A DNA stretch of 64,000 bases from Fonsecaea monophora (lineage: Eukaryota > Ascomycota > Eurotiomycetes > Chaetothyriales > Herpotrichiellaceae). The notes under the pieces are model-generated. The model was given only the letters and a program-made list of their open reading frames with translations, made no database searches and was not told the DNA's origin. The stretch spans positions 1 to 64,000 of the forward strand of contig NW_019173991.1 in the NCBI RefSeq assembly GCF_001642475.1. Direction: 5' to 3'. This document shows positions 34,272-44,933 of this stretch, piece by piece; the first letter of the stretch is position 1, and every line of letters begins with the position of its first letter. The translations under genes and the position numbers were made by a program.

Positions 34272-36046
34272 ATGGCTACCATGATGCCCTCGCCGCCGAT
34301 GGAGGACCACTTCGCCGAAAGATTGCATGGAGATGCGCATTCGTTGTTGGAGGCCTCGATCGAAGATTTCGAAGAACACGAGCGACGCTCACCCCTTCTA
34401 TCCGGGTTCAGATCAGAGGAGGGAGACAGTGAACTTGACGACCAGTCCAGCGCGGGCTTGCCATGGTCGCCTCCGGGGTTCAAAAGTCGCAATTCGAATG
34501 CTAGTGGATGGTTCAGACAAGATCCGTACGGGAAATATGATTTACGTCCTACGATAAGTCCCTCAAGGTCGCGACAAACCAGCCCAGAAATCTACCAAGA
34601 TGCGACCGAGGGAGATCCGGATATCACCATAGCAGTGAACACACCCTTGCCGGCAGGGACGGACTCCCCGGTGAGGGAGCGGTCTCCGGAGGTAGAGCCA
34701 CAGTATGAAGCCAATATGGGAAAGTTTGAACAAGCAGACTCCATGCCTCCTGAGAGTCCAAACAATTGTAAATGGTGCCCATGATAGAGTCTGGTCATCT
34801 CACTAACAGTGATCTAGACATTCGCCTACAACTCCGAGCAGAAGTGCAGCATCGAGAACCGTTCGTGCCTTTTCTCAACTTTGTACAGGGAAAATTCGAC
34901 GCCATGACAAAGACGAAGTCAAGCACTTTTATATCAATTATAACCACCATCTTGGTAGCTTCGCTGCTGCGCATCATCCTTGTTCCTCCGATTCCACCTC
35001 CTGTGCCCGACCTGGTCAAGGTTTCTACTCTGGCCAAGTCATTTGAGCCCTTGATTTTTTACTCGGAGAATGGCTACACCCAAATCACGGCATTGCAAGA
35101 GACGAGTGTGGCAGTGTGGGATCTGGGTGAGTCGGTCAGAAGCGCCAACATGACCTCAGCACCATTGATCGTGCGCTCCCTGGACGAGCTATCGGAGAGC
35201 TTGAAAACACTTGGCCTAGAGTTGACTCGGTTCTTCGCTGATGTGGACTCGGACGTCGACAGCATTTTGCTTGTCATGGACTGGGCGAAACGAGAACTGG
35301 AAGGCCTTACGTCGACCCAAGGGATATCGTTCTCTGGTGTGATATTCGATCACCTACACGGCATCTTCAACCGAGGAGGATTGCTCGAGACATCCAGAGG
35401 GCCTACGCCGCTAGGCAAATTTCTGACTGACGTATTTGGGGCCAGTTCGCCGCAGCGAGCCCGGGCAACCCTAACGAGGACATTCCACGAGTTTGTGAAT
35501 GTGCTCGAGGAGTCGATTAACAGCGAATTGACGCACTCTGCAGCACTGTTCGCGCTGTTTGAATCGATCGATCGACAGTTCCTGAACCTGCAACGAACAG
35601 TGGTTCGAGAAACCGATACCCAAGAACGACTCGAAAATGATCTCCTGTCATCGCTCTGGACCAGGGTGATAGGTCCAAACGCAGCCATGTTGAGGAAGTT
35701 TGAGAAGAACAAGCAGCTGTTGTCGAGCGTACGAGCGAGGACGGTCAACAACAAGCATCTATTGATGGAGCATCACGGAAGACTGCAGACCCTAAAAGTG
35801 AATTTGGAAACTTTGCGCAGGAAATTGGTGAGCCCTTTGGTGAGAAGGAATGATTCGGTCACTGTGGACAATGCCAGCGTCATTGACCAGCAGGTCCGAG
35901 GGCTCGAGGGAACGTATGACTACCTCAAGGGCGTCCGAGAAAAGCAGAAGAGCAAATTGATGGAAATGGTCTATGGGGCGAAAGCCGGCCGGACAAGGCT
36001 GGTAGGCGTCAGCGGTGATATGGAAGGTATCGGTCTCGACGGTTGA
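34272..36046 (+). CDS. Single-pass membrane protein of unknown function, two exons
   Basis: Exons 34272-34767 and 34818-36046 encode 574 residues; the 50-bp intron runs from GTAAAT to TCTAG. The first 165 residues are acidic, Ser/Pro-rich and disordered. A hydrophobic segment at about 205-225 (STFISIITTILVASLLRIIL) followed by a proline-rich turn (PPIPPPVPD) is the single clear membrane span. The remaining 340 residues are mostly helical with long amphipathic stretches (for example about 390-545), and have coiled-coil character. The layout suggests a cytosolic tail, one span and a large lumenal or extracellular helical part. I do not recognise the family; no function is offered. Confidence 0.78.
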
Positions 36047-36683
36047 CGTTCTTGGTTCCATGATTGAATGAGTATAAATATCACAGGGTGTATGGATTAG
36101 TATGGATTAGACGGAGAGATACTATATTGCTACGAGGTTCTAGACACTTTATGTGCTTGTTTGCCGGGTGGCTTAAGGCATTAGCCTTGTAAAATATCCA
36201 TAAATACTTACACAGACCACCTTCTTCGTCCCATCTTGGCCCATGTTGTGTGTGTGTCCCACATGAGTGTGCACCTGTCCGTTGTGCCGTCCTGCGTAGA
36301 CATGTAGATTCTAAGTAGTCATTGAGCCGCAAATAAAGCCGCCGCTTTGTAGAATTGCTTCACAGTTTCCTCTGAACCCGAGAAGGGCGGCATGATAGCC
36401 ATCCTGTGTTTAGTCTGGCGTCGGACTTAGCTTGTTATGCATCAATCGTAACTCCGGATATCAAACTGGGACTTTTTTTCTTTGCAGAGGGCGTCGGATT
36501 CCACAAGAAACTCACTAAATCTGCCGCTACAACAGGCCTGGTGCCTCCTGTTGCTCTTTAGTTCTGTTGGGTCTAGCACGCTTGGAGTTCGACCCTTCCA
36601 CCCCGCTGTTCTCGAACCGACGACTCTAAAGCCTTTTTAACGCCTGGCCTCTACAGATTTCCCCCACGCTGCTGAATTCTACG
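36047..36683. other. Intergenic upstream of RRP42
   Basis: These 637 bases hold the 3' flank of the membrane-protein gene and the RRP42 promoter. A short GT microsatellite lies near 36244-36255. No gene is seen. Confidence 0.55.
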
Positions 36684-37751
36684 ATGCCTTCTCTCACCAA
36701 TTCCCTCCCATTCTCGCCAGCCGAGCTTGCTTATCTACATACCTCTCTATCCTCGATTCCTCCTCTACGGCCGGATGCGCGCCCTCTGTCGACCGACTTT
36801 CGAGCATTGAGAGCCGAGACGGGCGTCCTCCCTGCCGTGAACGGGAGCGCACACGTCGGTTTCAGCGATGGCCGCGAAGCCATTGTCGGCGTCAAACTCG
36901 AGGTGGAAAAGACTGTCGCGGGGAATCGCGTAACACAATCTGAGGATGGCGCTATGGACATCGACGCAGACGGGCAGTCCCGGGACTCTGGTGAAAAACG
37001 TGGAAAGGGAAAGCCGGAGTGGGTGTCGCTGACCCTCACACTCCCTGGCCTCCGAGATGACGATCCAAACTTGGTTTTCCTGGAGGAGATGCTTCGAGAA
37101 CCGCTGGCGCTGTCCTCTTCGACGACCGCTACGTCGCTGCAGGACAGCTTGATCATCAATTCCCGATGGCACTGGCACGTCTACATCGATGTCCTTTTGA
37201 TTTCACCGAATGGGCTTGCAAGCTATCCACTCCCGCTTTTGAGTATGGCGACACATTTGGCATTGCGTGACACGCGTATTCCAAAGCTTAAGAGCGGGGG
37301 AGAAGAAGACCCTATTGCAGATGACGATTGGATGGCGAGCACATACCTTTATCCACGAACCACAGCGCCCGGCGCAAAACCTCCTGTGACTCTTCTTGTC
37401 GTCGTGGTCGGCGAGAATATCATTTTCGATCCCAGCCGAGAGGAACTTGCCGTCGCGGACAGTGTCATCGCCGTCAGTGTGGGAAACACGTCGACGGATG
37501 GGGAGTTGCAACTGCTGGCGACACGGATGATCGACACTCCTGCGAGAGATACCATGAAGGGCGTGCCATTGTCCGGCGAGACACAAGAAGGAGTCGATGT
37601 GCCTGGTGTTTGGCGGCCGAGGATTGGCGGCGTCAAGAGAACTCTACTGAAGAAGGTGGTCAACACTGTGCTTGCCGGAGGTGTTGCTAGAGAGGTTATG
37701 AGCGGCCTGGATGGGTTTCTGAGTGCTGAGACAAGTGCAAGCATGGGATGA
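36684..37751 (+). CDS. RRP42: Exosome core subunit Rrp42 (RNase PH-like ring)
   Basis: This intronless gene encodes 355 residues. Rrp42 is one of six RNase PH-like proteins that form the ring of the RNA exosome, which degrades and trims RNA in nucleus and cytoplasm. The N-terminal RPDARPLSTDFRALRAETGVLPAVNGSAHV matches the RNase PH-like start, followed by SDGREAIVGVKLEVE. The middle has WHWHVYIDVLLISPNG and SMATHLALRDTRIPK, usual for Rrp42, and VVVVGENIIFDPSREE follows. An acidic insertion lies at about 92-110 (MDIDADGQSRDSGEKRG). The catalytic residues of bacterial RNase PH are not expected in eukaryotic ring subunits. Distinction from Rrp45 and Rrp43 rests on these motifs and length, and is fairly sure. 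Confidence 0.88.
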   Translation: MPSLTNSLPFSPAELAYLHTSLSSIPPLRPDARPLSTDFRALRAETGVLPAVNGSAHVGFSDGREAIVGVKLEVEKTVAGNRVTQSEDGAMDIDADGQSRDSGEKRGKGKPEWVSLTLTLPGLRDDDPNLVFLEEMLREPLALSSSTTATSLQDSLIINSRWHWHVYIDVLLISPNGLASYPLPLLSMATHLALRDTRIPKLKSGGEEDPIADDDWMASTYLYPRTTAPGAKPPVTLLVVVVGENIIFDPSREELAVADSVIAVSVGNTSTDGELQLLATRMIDTPARDTMKGVPLSGETQEGVDVPGVWRPRIGGVKRTLLKKVVNTVLAGGVAREVMSGLDGFLSAETSASMG

Positions 37752-38132
37752 TTTTGCCAGACATGTCGTACTTCGACCAAACCCTCAGATTCTGCGACAG
37801 CTACCGATACCGAGGATTTCGAGCATCTATGCATTGTCCAAGTATTGCCAGTGCCCCCTCCTCGATGCTATTCCGACTTTCCACATCTCTTGTTTGTCCA
37901 CATACACTATTGAGACTGCCACTGCTAGTCCGCAGAGTGGGCTCGCAGAGGGGACTGAATCGATCACCTGGCTTATAACAATAATATCATGGAGGAAAAT
38001 GAATTTGATTCGGGAAGAACATGGTAAGCAGTAAACGGAGAACTTTTTATCTACGAGATTGGCTAACGCATTCGTCCGTCTTCTCTAGCGTCTAGAGCGC
38101 CCTAGACACTGCTCGACTGATTTGGCAATCCA
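37752..38132. other. Intergenic between convergent RRP42 and DJ-1 genes
   Basis: These 381 bases are two facing 3' flanks. I see nothing else in them. Confidence 0.55.
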
Positions 38133-38843
38133 TCATGGGAATACATGCGCAGGCAAACGCTTCCCACTGCCATCGTACCTCTGTTTCAACACGGTATCGA
38201 ATGCCCCATCGATGTCCCTCGGCTCATAGTCCAGCCCGCTCGTTCCCTGCGTCATCACATGCAAGCCATACTTCTCCTTGATCCAGTGGGCAATCATGTC
38301 CATGCCCGCCACCGCACCGCTCCCCGTCCATATGTTTCCATCCACCACCCACTTCTTGTCCTTTGTCCAGTTAACTTTGGGGTACTGCTTCTTCGTCCAG
38401 TGGAATTCTTGGTTGTTGATTGTGGCCGAACGGCCATCGAGGGCTCCGGTCGATGCCACCACCCCGGCGCCGGTGCAGACGGTAAAGAGAAGCTTGCCAG
38501 CGGCGACGTGGCGGCGGATGAAATCGGCGAACTTTGGGGAAAGCTCAAAGTCGGCGACATTGGGGCCACCGATAAGCAGGGCATCCAATTCCGGGCAATC
38601 TTCGATGGTGGTGTTGGGGACGATGGTGACGGAACTGGTGAGCAGGTGCACGGGTTCCAGGGTCTCGCCGATGTGATGGAAAACGAACTCTGGTGCGTCG
38701 GCAAGCACCTTTTCGTCGATCGGGATGTAAAAGCTCATAGCGTCGAGGAGAGCTTTGCCAGAAGAGTTGAGCAGATCAAAGGGACCAATTACGTCGATTG
38801 CCTGGTAGTTGTACACCAGCGCGCCGATGTGGAAGGGAGCCAT
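38133..38843 (-). CDS. DJ-1/PfpI-family protein
   Basis: This intronless gene encodes 236 residues from ATG 38843 (MAPFHIGALVYNYQAIDVIGPFDLL). The family is class I glutamine amidotransferase-like and includes glyoxalases, chaperones, isocyanide hydratases and proteases. The nucleophile-elbow cysteine is visible in LLFTVCTGAGVVASTGALDGR, near residue 116. The strand LDALLIGGPNVADFEL precedes it. The C-terminal part has GNIWTGSGAVAGMDMIAHWI, typical of the family. The in-frame upstream codons lack another ATG, so this start is favoured. Which activity it has cannot be told from sequence. Its upstream region holds TCGG/CCGA inverted repeats. Confidence 0.88.
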   Translation of the reverse strand: MAPFHIGALVYNYQAIDVIGPFDLLNSSGKALLDAMSFYIPIDEKVLADAPEFVFHHIGETLEPVHLLTSSVTIVPNTTIEDCPELDALLIGGPNVADFELSPKFADFIRRHVAAGKLLFTVCTGAGVVASTGALDGRSATINNQEFHWTKKQYPKVNWTKDKKWVVDGNIWTGSGAVAGMDMIAHWIKEKYGLHVMTQGTSGLDYEPRDIDGAFDTVLKQRYDGSGKRLPAHVFP

Positions 38844-40715
38844 GATTCCGATTCTGAGACTTTGAACTTGGGGATTGCGGGCGAGTACTGTTTGCAAATA
38901 GAATGAAGAGAACACGAACACGTTCTGCCGCTTGGATTGTTTCTGGTACTCAAGCAAAAAGTCGACGTTGCTGTTGCCTCCTCACAAGAATATATAGTTG
39001 AAACCAGAAGGGCAATGCCCACCATCGACTACGCTTGCTGATAAATGCAATCCAAGACTTGCGAGGGGTACTCCTTGAAATGGAGGTTGGAAATGTATAT
39101 GGAGCGGGTATAATATGGGGTATGTGGAGCGAAACCCGATTGAGCCTATACTTCCACTTCAGGCCATGATGCCAGATGCGGAAATGTGGAACTCGGCCGA
39201 ACCTGACCCCGGGACTGTATACCGCTGATCAATATCCTCACCAGAATAAAACATGCTTAGCTATTTCGAACGATGAGACTCGGTCCCCCGACCCTCCTTG
39301 ACTCCACCGCATAAGGCTGGTATACCGTCGGGCAGGGCTGGCAGGGTCACAGTGTAGTCAGAGCCTCGGAGGCACCCATCATTTCCAAGGGGTCAGATGG
39401 AGGCCACGCTGTTTTCGAAGAGGCTTGTTTCTGGTCTCCGCTGCTGGTGTCTTAGCCGCGTGCGCTGGGATGCCAATTTCTTCTTCTATTTACTTAATTG
39501 ATTGATAAAACATAACTAATGGGAATACGTGGTCGTAGCAATGCTGCAAGTTCAAGGGGAGCCGTCTAACCTTGCCGATAGAGTTAGGCCACAGGTACAC
39601 GGCACCCCATGGGAAGATCCTTCTGGACGACATGCCTTTTCAACCAGGGAATACCAGCTTCCCGTCGGTCAAGCAGTGCCTACCTGAAAGACGTTGACGG
39701 AAATAGTCTTGTTCTGGAATGGCTCCCGGTCACCGTCCTCGATCAGTGACGTCTTCACATCTACTTTGACCAGCCCTTAGTCTCCAGTCTGATGTTGCTG
39801 ATAAATACTCATACCAGAATTCGAGGGGGAGAATGAAAAGGGCATGGGTTGACGGAACTGACGGGCATGTACTCTGCCGGAACGACGAGCATATTTTCGC
39901 CTGCATGGTCGGATGCGTGCCCGATACTTGACAACAAAGTGTGCCCCAACATGCGCTGTCCTCGATGATAGCATGGACGCGTTCGTCGTGCCGCATGCGC
40001 TGGCACAGAAACGATATATTGTTGTAGGCCGAGACGGCGGACGAAAGGATATTGGAGGGATGCAAAACACCTAGGATTGGACTCTTTTTCCATCGCCCCT
40101 TTTTGCAGACCAGTTCCTCTTTCTTGCTTCGCACCCTGTAAAGTTGTCAAGCGAAGGCTAAAGTCAAAGAGCCGTAGTGAAGAAGGTCGGCGAGAGAAGA
40201 GCAAAAAGGACGAGAACAAATTCAGCCGCAACTTCCAAATTGCCTGCTCAGAGAAAAATTGAAACTATGTATCAGCGCTGGCTTTGCCATGAGGCAGAAA
40301 CCAATAATGACAATTCATAGCGTGACATATCTAGCTGACAAGAGGCCGCAATCGATGCACTGTCATTGATATCTTTGTCCGTGCAACGCATGCACGGCTC
40401 GACTGGGTGGTTTGTCATGGAGAAGCTGTCAGCCTTGTGATGTATTTACCTTTCAGTCAGACCAAGTCCAAGACATGTGGTGCATTTCCATCCACAAATC
40501 AGAGAACAAGTCGTGGATGCCCGTGTGTTCGCTCCTGAGCTTAAGTCCGTCGCCTAGAAACCCTAATGTCTTGCCGACTCTCCAGTTGGATCGTCCCCCG
40601 GTTATTAAGTGCCGGGATTCGCCCTACGAAAGTCTACCCTAGGTCGTTGGCGGCTGGTATAGAAAATGGCAGGATCAAGAACTTCTGCAGGAATTCTCCC
40701 TTCGAGAAGCAGATC
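38844..40715. other. Non-coding stretch upstream of DJ-1 gene
   Basis: This 1.9-kb region has no recognised gene. Close to the DJ-1 start it has TCGGCCGA near 39194-39201 and a TCGG-N4-CCGA inverted repeat near 39281-39292, both possible zinc-cluster factor sites. Open frames at 39730-40231 on the minus strand overlap in three frames and have no domain. The right end is the 3' flank of the dioxygenase gene. Confidence 0.5.
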
Positions 40716-41912
40716 CTATTGATTTTGAAGCTTGAACACTGTCTCATCCCTGTATTTTTTCAAAAATGGAATCGGCTGCGAGCCAGCCGTGCCTTTCTGC
40801 TGCTCAACAGGCTTGCCCTTGGCCTCAGCTGCTGCGGGCAGGACAACAAATCTCGACACGATGCTGACATGCTTCGTTCTCCATTTCTGAAATGCATCGA
40901 GGACGCCTTGAAAGGCACGACCCAACTCTTCGTCCTCCGGGCGTCGCTCAATCGTGTCCCGCAACGAAGGTATGAGTTCAACCGCTCCGAGAAAGTCCCT
41001 GTGCCGTTTTGGCATGTAAGCCCTCATCTCGAGCAGCATTTTGGATTCGTGGCGGACACCAAACATGTGATCGAGAAGCTGGAAGAGAGAACTCTGTCCT
41101 GCACTGCCTCCAACGCACTTAACTACGACTCGAGATCCGTCACTTCGTTCGAACGACACACCATTAGGGAGTCCCTTTTCTTCTGCACCCGAGCTGCCTC
41201 CGAGCATCGGGCGTATCTTTTGGAAGAAGAAGGTTGGATCACAATTCCGGTCCAAGACAGACAGAGTTTCCCTCATGGTCGTGAGTGTTTTCACACAAAC
41301 ATCCAAGACGGACACCAAATCTAGTATTTCTCCATTTTGGTCTGCAACGATTGTATCCAGCATCAACTTGATGAGCTTGGAACCCTGAGCCTCGACCATC
41401 ACTGGCACTAGATTGAATGCGTCTTCGTCTCTTGTGCCTGTAAAAGAAGCGACAGACTTGATGGCCCCAAAGTCGGCCAGAGCCAGCAACGGGGGCAACT
41501 GGATCTCCTGATCTCTTTGCATCCAGTTCCACAGGCAGAGTCCGACATAACTGAGAACGGGTTCCGTCCCGAGATAGCTACAGACTTCGAGAAAAGGCTC
41601 GGCGAGGCTAGCCGGAACGACTTGGGAGGGCCTTCTTTTGTCCTGCCAGATGAAGGACTGGGTCAGAAACCCTAGGACAACATATGCACGTTGCCAGTGC
41701 GCAGAGGTCGTGAGATGATCAGTCGTGAGTATTTCGAGATTGCTGACCTGGGCCTGAAGAGCCTCAGCCTCAAGCAGATGCGGCAGATTCGAGAGGAGGT
41801 TGCACCAGGGTGCATAGTATGCTGGCAACTCAGTCGACCTCGCGGCAACAAACCCTAGTTCGAAATCAACATCGTAGTCTCGTGGATCTGGTAGTGAGAC
41901 GAGGGGGAACAT
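40716..41912 (-). CDS. Indoleamine 2,3-dioxygenase family protein
   Basis: This intronless gene encodes 398 residues from ATG 41912. The family uses heme to open the indole ring of tryptophan, giving N-formylkynurenine at the head of kynurenine and NAD synthesis (BNA2 in yeast). Family motifs are clear: FVAARSTELPAYYAPWCNLL at the start, KCVGGSAGQSSLFQLLDHMFGVRH with the proximal histidine near residue 285, and LEMRAYMPKRHRDFLGAVEL after it. Length is usual. Filamentous ascomycetes often have several IDO paralogues of differing efficiency, so this copy may not be the main BNA2 orthologue. No kynurenine-pathway gene lies next to it. Confidence 0.92.
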   Translation of the reverse strand: MFPLVSLPDPRDYDVDFELGFVAARSTELPAYYAPWCNLLSNLPHLLEAEALQAQVSNLEILTTDHLTTSAHWQRAYVVLGFLTQSFIWQDKRRPSQVVPASLAEPFLEVCSYLGTEPVLSYVGLCLWNWMQRDQEIQLPPLLALADFGAIKSVASFTGTRDEDAFNLVPVMVEAQGSKLIKLMLDTIVADQNGEILDLVSVLDVCVKTLTTMRETLSVLDRNCDPTFFFQKIRPMLGGSSGAEEKGLPNGVSFERSDGSRVVVKCVGGSAGQSSLFQLLDHMFGVRHESKMLLEMRAYMPKRHRDFLGAVELIPSLRDTIERRPEDEELGRAFQGVLDAFQKWRTKHVSIVSRFVVLPAAAEAKGKPVEQQKGTAGSQPIPFLKKYRDETVFKLQNQ

Positions 41913-43371
41913 TTTTGTTTGTAGCTGGCGATCAGGGTACAGAAATCATGGAAATGCAAAACTTTGGGCCACAGCTTTATGAGCTGCTTGGAGTGCGTTC
42001 GTCGCAGGACTCGGTGGACCGACGTATCTGGCTCGTATCACACTACCATTGCCACGCCCTTCCCATGACAATGCAATGTTTGGCATCTTTTTGATTGGTC
42101 AAAACTCCAGGCTTGTCTTTACGTGTGAGCATCTTTTACAAGCGACGACCCCCTTCGGAGTCCCAATTCGACTTCCGTCGTCGTGAGTGAAGGGCAGGAT
42201 TTGCGACATCGAGGGGATGTGACGTGGGAGCGAAGGAAGGTCGTCGGTAGGTCTGGCACTCAGAGCTGCATAATGAACAGCAGGAGGGAATAGATACAAC
42301 CCAGATAGCCAATTTAACTCGAGGACTTGGTGAGCTTGGTGTTCGAGACATTGGGAGAAGTGTGGGCTGCTTACCTCTTCCAGAGATAATCCTTTTGTTT
42401 AAGGACATGGAAAACTCAATCGTTCACGAGCCAGAGGACAGGCTCTGTCATCAAACCGAAGCTGTTGTCGGACCCTCCAGGACGAGACGATCGTGTGCTG
42501 GATGACCTTTGGATCCCTTCTTGGTTTGATCCTCAGCAGTCTAGGCAGTGGACTATGGAATTATTGCAAAGAACAACCTGTGTCTCTCTCCGAGCACCAA
42601 GAACGTCGGGCAGCCTCTGCTCGCAACCATAGCCCACCTCGGAAACAATGATGCACGACACCTGCAGGCAATGAATCTAATATGAGCCGAATTTGGACAT
42701 CCCACAACACCAAGGCACAAGGCCACGCGCGACAACCCGATCAGGTGCAGCGGTCATGCTTGGCTAGGAAGATATTTCACGGTTAGGGTTGCTGCCGCTG
42801 CACGTTGCAGGAGATGAAGCCATGAAAGGTTATGACCTCGACCGAAGATGGAGAATTACTTTATGAATGAGCGAGGACGAAGTAGACTTCACGTCTGAAA
42901 AGGATGGATGACTCGAGTAGGTATTGTACTCATGCCCACCAGCTGTTCTACTCGATTCTGTCTTGGTCTCTGGAAGAGACTTCCCTGAGGAAAACGACAC
43001 AGTGACGCTGTACAATCTACGACCGCAGTAGCCAACTCAAACCAGTCGATTGGATCAGTACGCAGGTCAGGATAGGAATGCAGGATGCTGAATGCCATTA
43101 TGCACTATTCAATATATGACATGTAATATGTTGTTGTGAGGTACGTAATAGTCGAAGGCTGCTTCAACTATTCATCAATGGCCTTTTCCCCCAGATTTCC
43201 CTTGTTCCCTCCCTTTGGGCAAACAAGATTTGACTGAAGTCCCGGGGTTTCTTTCATGACTTCCAAATCCACTCCAACCCCGCCTCCGTACGCACTGGTA
43301 CTGGCACGCCATCCTGAACAACGACGGTCATCTCTGAACAAGGGCATGACAACCGTCCAATGGATAGAAAC
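41913..43371. other. Intergenic upstream of dioxygenase gene
   Basis: This 1.46-kb region holds the dioxygenase promoter on its left and the 3' flank of the next minus-strand gene on its right. Short overlapping frames show no domain. I see no element or RNA gene. Confidence 0.5.
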
Positions 43372-44262
43372 TTAGGCCCGCTCGCTCTGCAGGACACCAT
43401 ACTGGCCCTGATCGCCTGCTTTACTGTCCTGACCCTGCTGCCTCGCTCGGCCTCCTTCGACGCCAGCCTGGCCCAGCTCGCCGATAGGGTCGTCGTTGCG
43501 ACCGAGGAACTCGCGCTCGGCGAGGCGGCCTGGGTCGTTGACCGTGCCGATGGCGCCCGTGAAGGTCTTTGTCTGCGGTATGCTCTGCGAGACGTCGGCG
43601 TCGTCGAGGTTGGCGCCCTTGGGCTTAAACGTGCCCGCGGGGACGGCATCCCCTGTCACACTCGAGACGTACCCAGGGGCGGCGTCGACGTGGGGACGGA
43701 CCCCCGTGCCGGTGGCGGGACCACCGGCGCCACTGGTCTGGGTGGTATTGCCCTTCGAAGCGGAATTGTCGATGTCCGCGCCGGATCGGATGAACTTGTC
43801 ATCAGGACCGCGCGTGGAGGACGAGGTGGTCGTCGAGGCACCAAAGTCACTCGCGCCCGCTGGCCTAGCCTGTCCGCCACCGCTGCTATTCGATTGCCCA
43901 CCACCGACATAAGCCCCCTGGTCACTGTGTGCGCCGTCAAACTGCGCCCGCCCCGCTGCCTCGGGGTACTTCAATCCAGCGACGCCCTTCTCATCAGCCC
44001 CTGCGCCCAGGGCATTCTTCTTTTCCCGCTCACTCCCCGACTCGGCAGGCGGCAACGTTGTCGCCCCCGAAGTGTCCGTGTTGTTGAGCGTGGATTGGTC
44101 GCCCCGGACGCCCAGCGGCGCCGCGGAGGTGTTTTCGGTGAACCCGCCACGGTTCTTGAGCGATTCGGCCGCGAGCGAGTCCGACGCCACGGGCCCTGTT
44201 GGCTCTTGGGGGATGTTGTCCCGGTCGGGTTTTGGGGCACGGGGGTTTGCTGCAAAAGACAT
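43372..44262 (-). CDS. Disordered conserved-type fungal protein
   Basis: This single-exon frame encodes 296 residues from ATG 44262 (MSFAANPRAPKPDRDNIPQEP). It is very rich in Gly, Ala, Ser, Thr and Asp, almost free of aromatic residues, and has no membrane segment or signal peptide. Composition resembles hydrophilic, stress-related or intrinsically disordered proteins that are common in filamentous fungi. Near the C-terminus SQSIPQTKTFTGAIGTVNDPGRLAEREFLGRNDDPIGELGQ looks more ordered and may be the conserved part. The coding frame has higher GC than its flanks, and opposite-strand frames are longer than usual because of this. Function is unknown, and coding status rests on length and composition. 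Confidence 0.68.
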   Translation of the reverse strand: MSFAANPRAPKPDRDNIPQEPTGPVASDSLAAESLKNRGGFTENTSAAPLGVRGDQSTLNNTDTSGATTLPPAESGSEREKKNALGAGADEKGVAGLKYPEAAGRAQFDGAHSDQGAYVGGGQSNSSGGGQARPAGASDFGASTTTSSSTRGPDDKFIRSGADIDNSASKGNTTQTSGAGGPATGTGVRPHVDAAPGYVSSVTGDAVPAGTFKPKGANLDDADVSQSIPQTKTFTGAIGTVNDPGRLAEREFLGRNDDPIGELGQAGVEGGRARQQGQDSKAGDQGQYGVLQSERA

Positions 44263-44933
44263 TTTGTTCTCTGTAAAAATTCTTCAGAAAGGAAGTGGGA
44301 GTTTTTTCGTGTTCAATGTAGATGACGTTAGGTTATTGGGGTATTTGTGAAAAAGGGGACTTGATATCTGCGTCGACCTTTTGTAGTTTTAGGCAAGGAA
44401 TTGGGTCTGAGGTGTCTTGGAAGCCAGAGAAGTTGTGAGATGATATGGTCAAGGAAGGAAGAAGAGAGAGCTCCCACGATGAGATGTCAGCGTCGAAAGA
44501 AATACCATTCATGTTTCTTGCCATTGAATCATCGAGGAGGCTACCTGTCACTTGTTGTCACTGGAAAAATGGTAATGACATCACCTGGTGGTCCACTGTG
44601 AAGTCATTGTTGAAATTTCCCATGTTCCCCCTCTGCCACTGGTTGGGCATCGTCTCCCGAACAAACAGAACAGCGAAACATGAATCGCTGATCGACGACG
44701 TTCTTCTATCATTAAAGGTCGTAAGCGCCTCATGTCAAAAATTTCATTGCTCTTTCTCTATGTTGCCATCGGCGTGCGTTTCCTCCCGTCCCTGCTCTTT
44801 GGAACGGCAAACTTTAAACAAAGCCGCCGGCAAAACCACGCGTTAAAACAATAAGACCCAAAGTCAACCTGGTATCATGCCTGTAAACCTCAAAAAAGCC
44901 CTGCATAGAAAGCCTCGTGTTGAGTGCGTCGAT
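44263..44933. other. Intergenic upstream of disordered protein, 3' of spermidine synthase
   Basis: No conserved coding frame is seen. The left end is the promoter of the disordered-protein gene and the right end is the 3' flank of spermidine synthase. Confidence 0.55.

Noticed and set aside
39730..40231. Three overlapping open frames of 97-140 codons on the minus strand
   Set aside because: None has a domain, splice partners or a start context that favours it, and they overlap in all frames.
43360..44325. Plus-strand open frame of 321 codons
   Set aside because: It is opposite the disordered minus-strand protein; the minus frame has the more protein-like composition and ATG, and high GC explains the long shadow.
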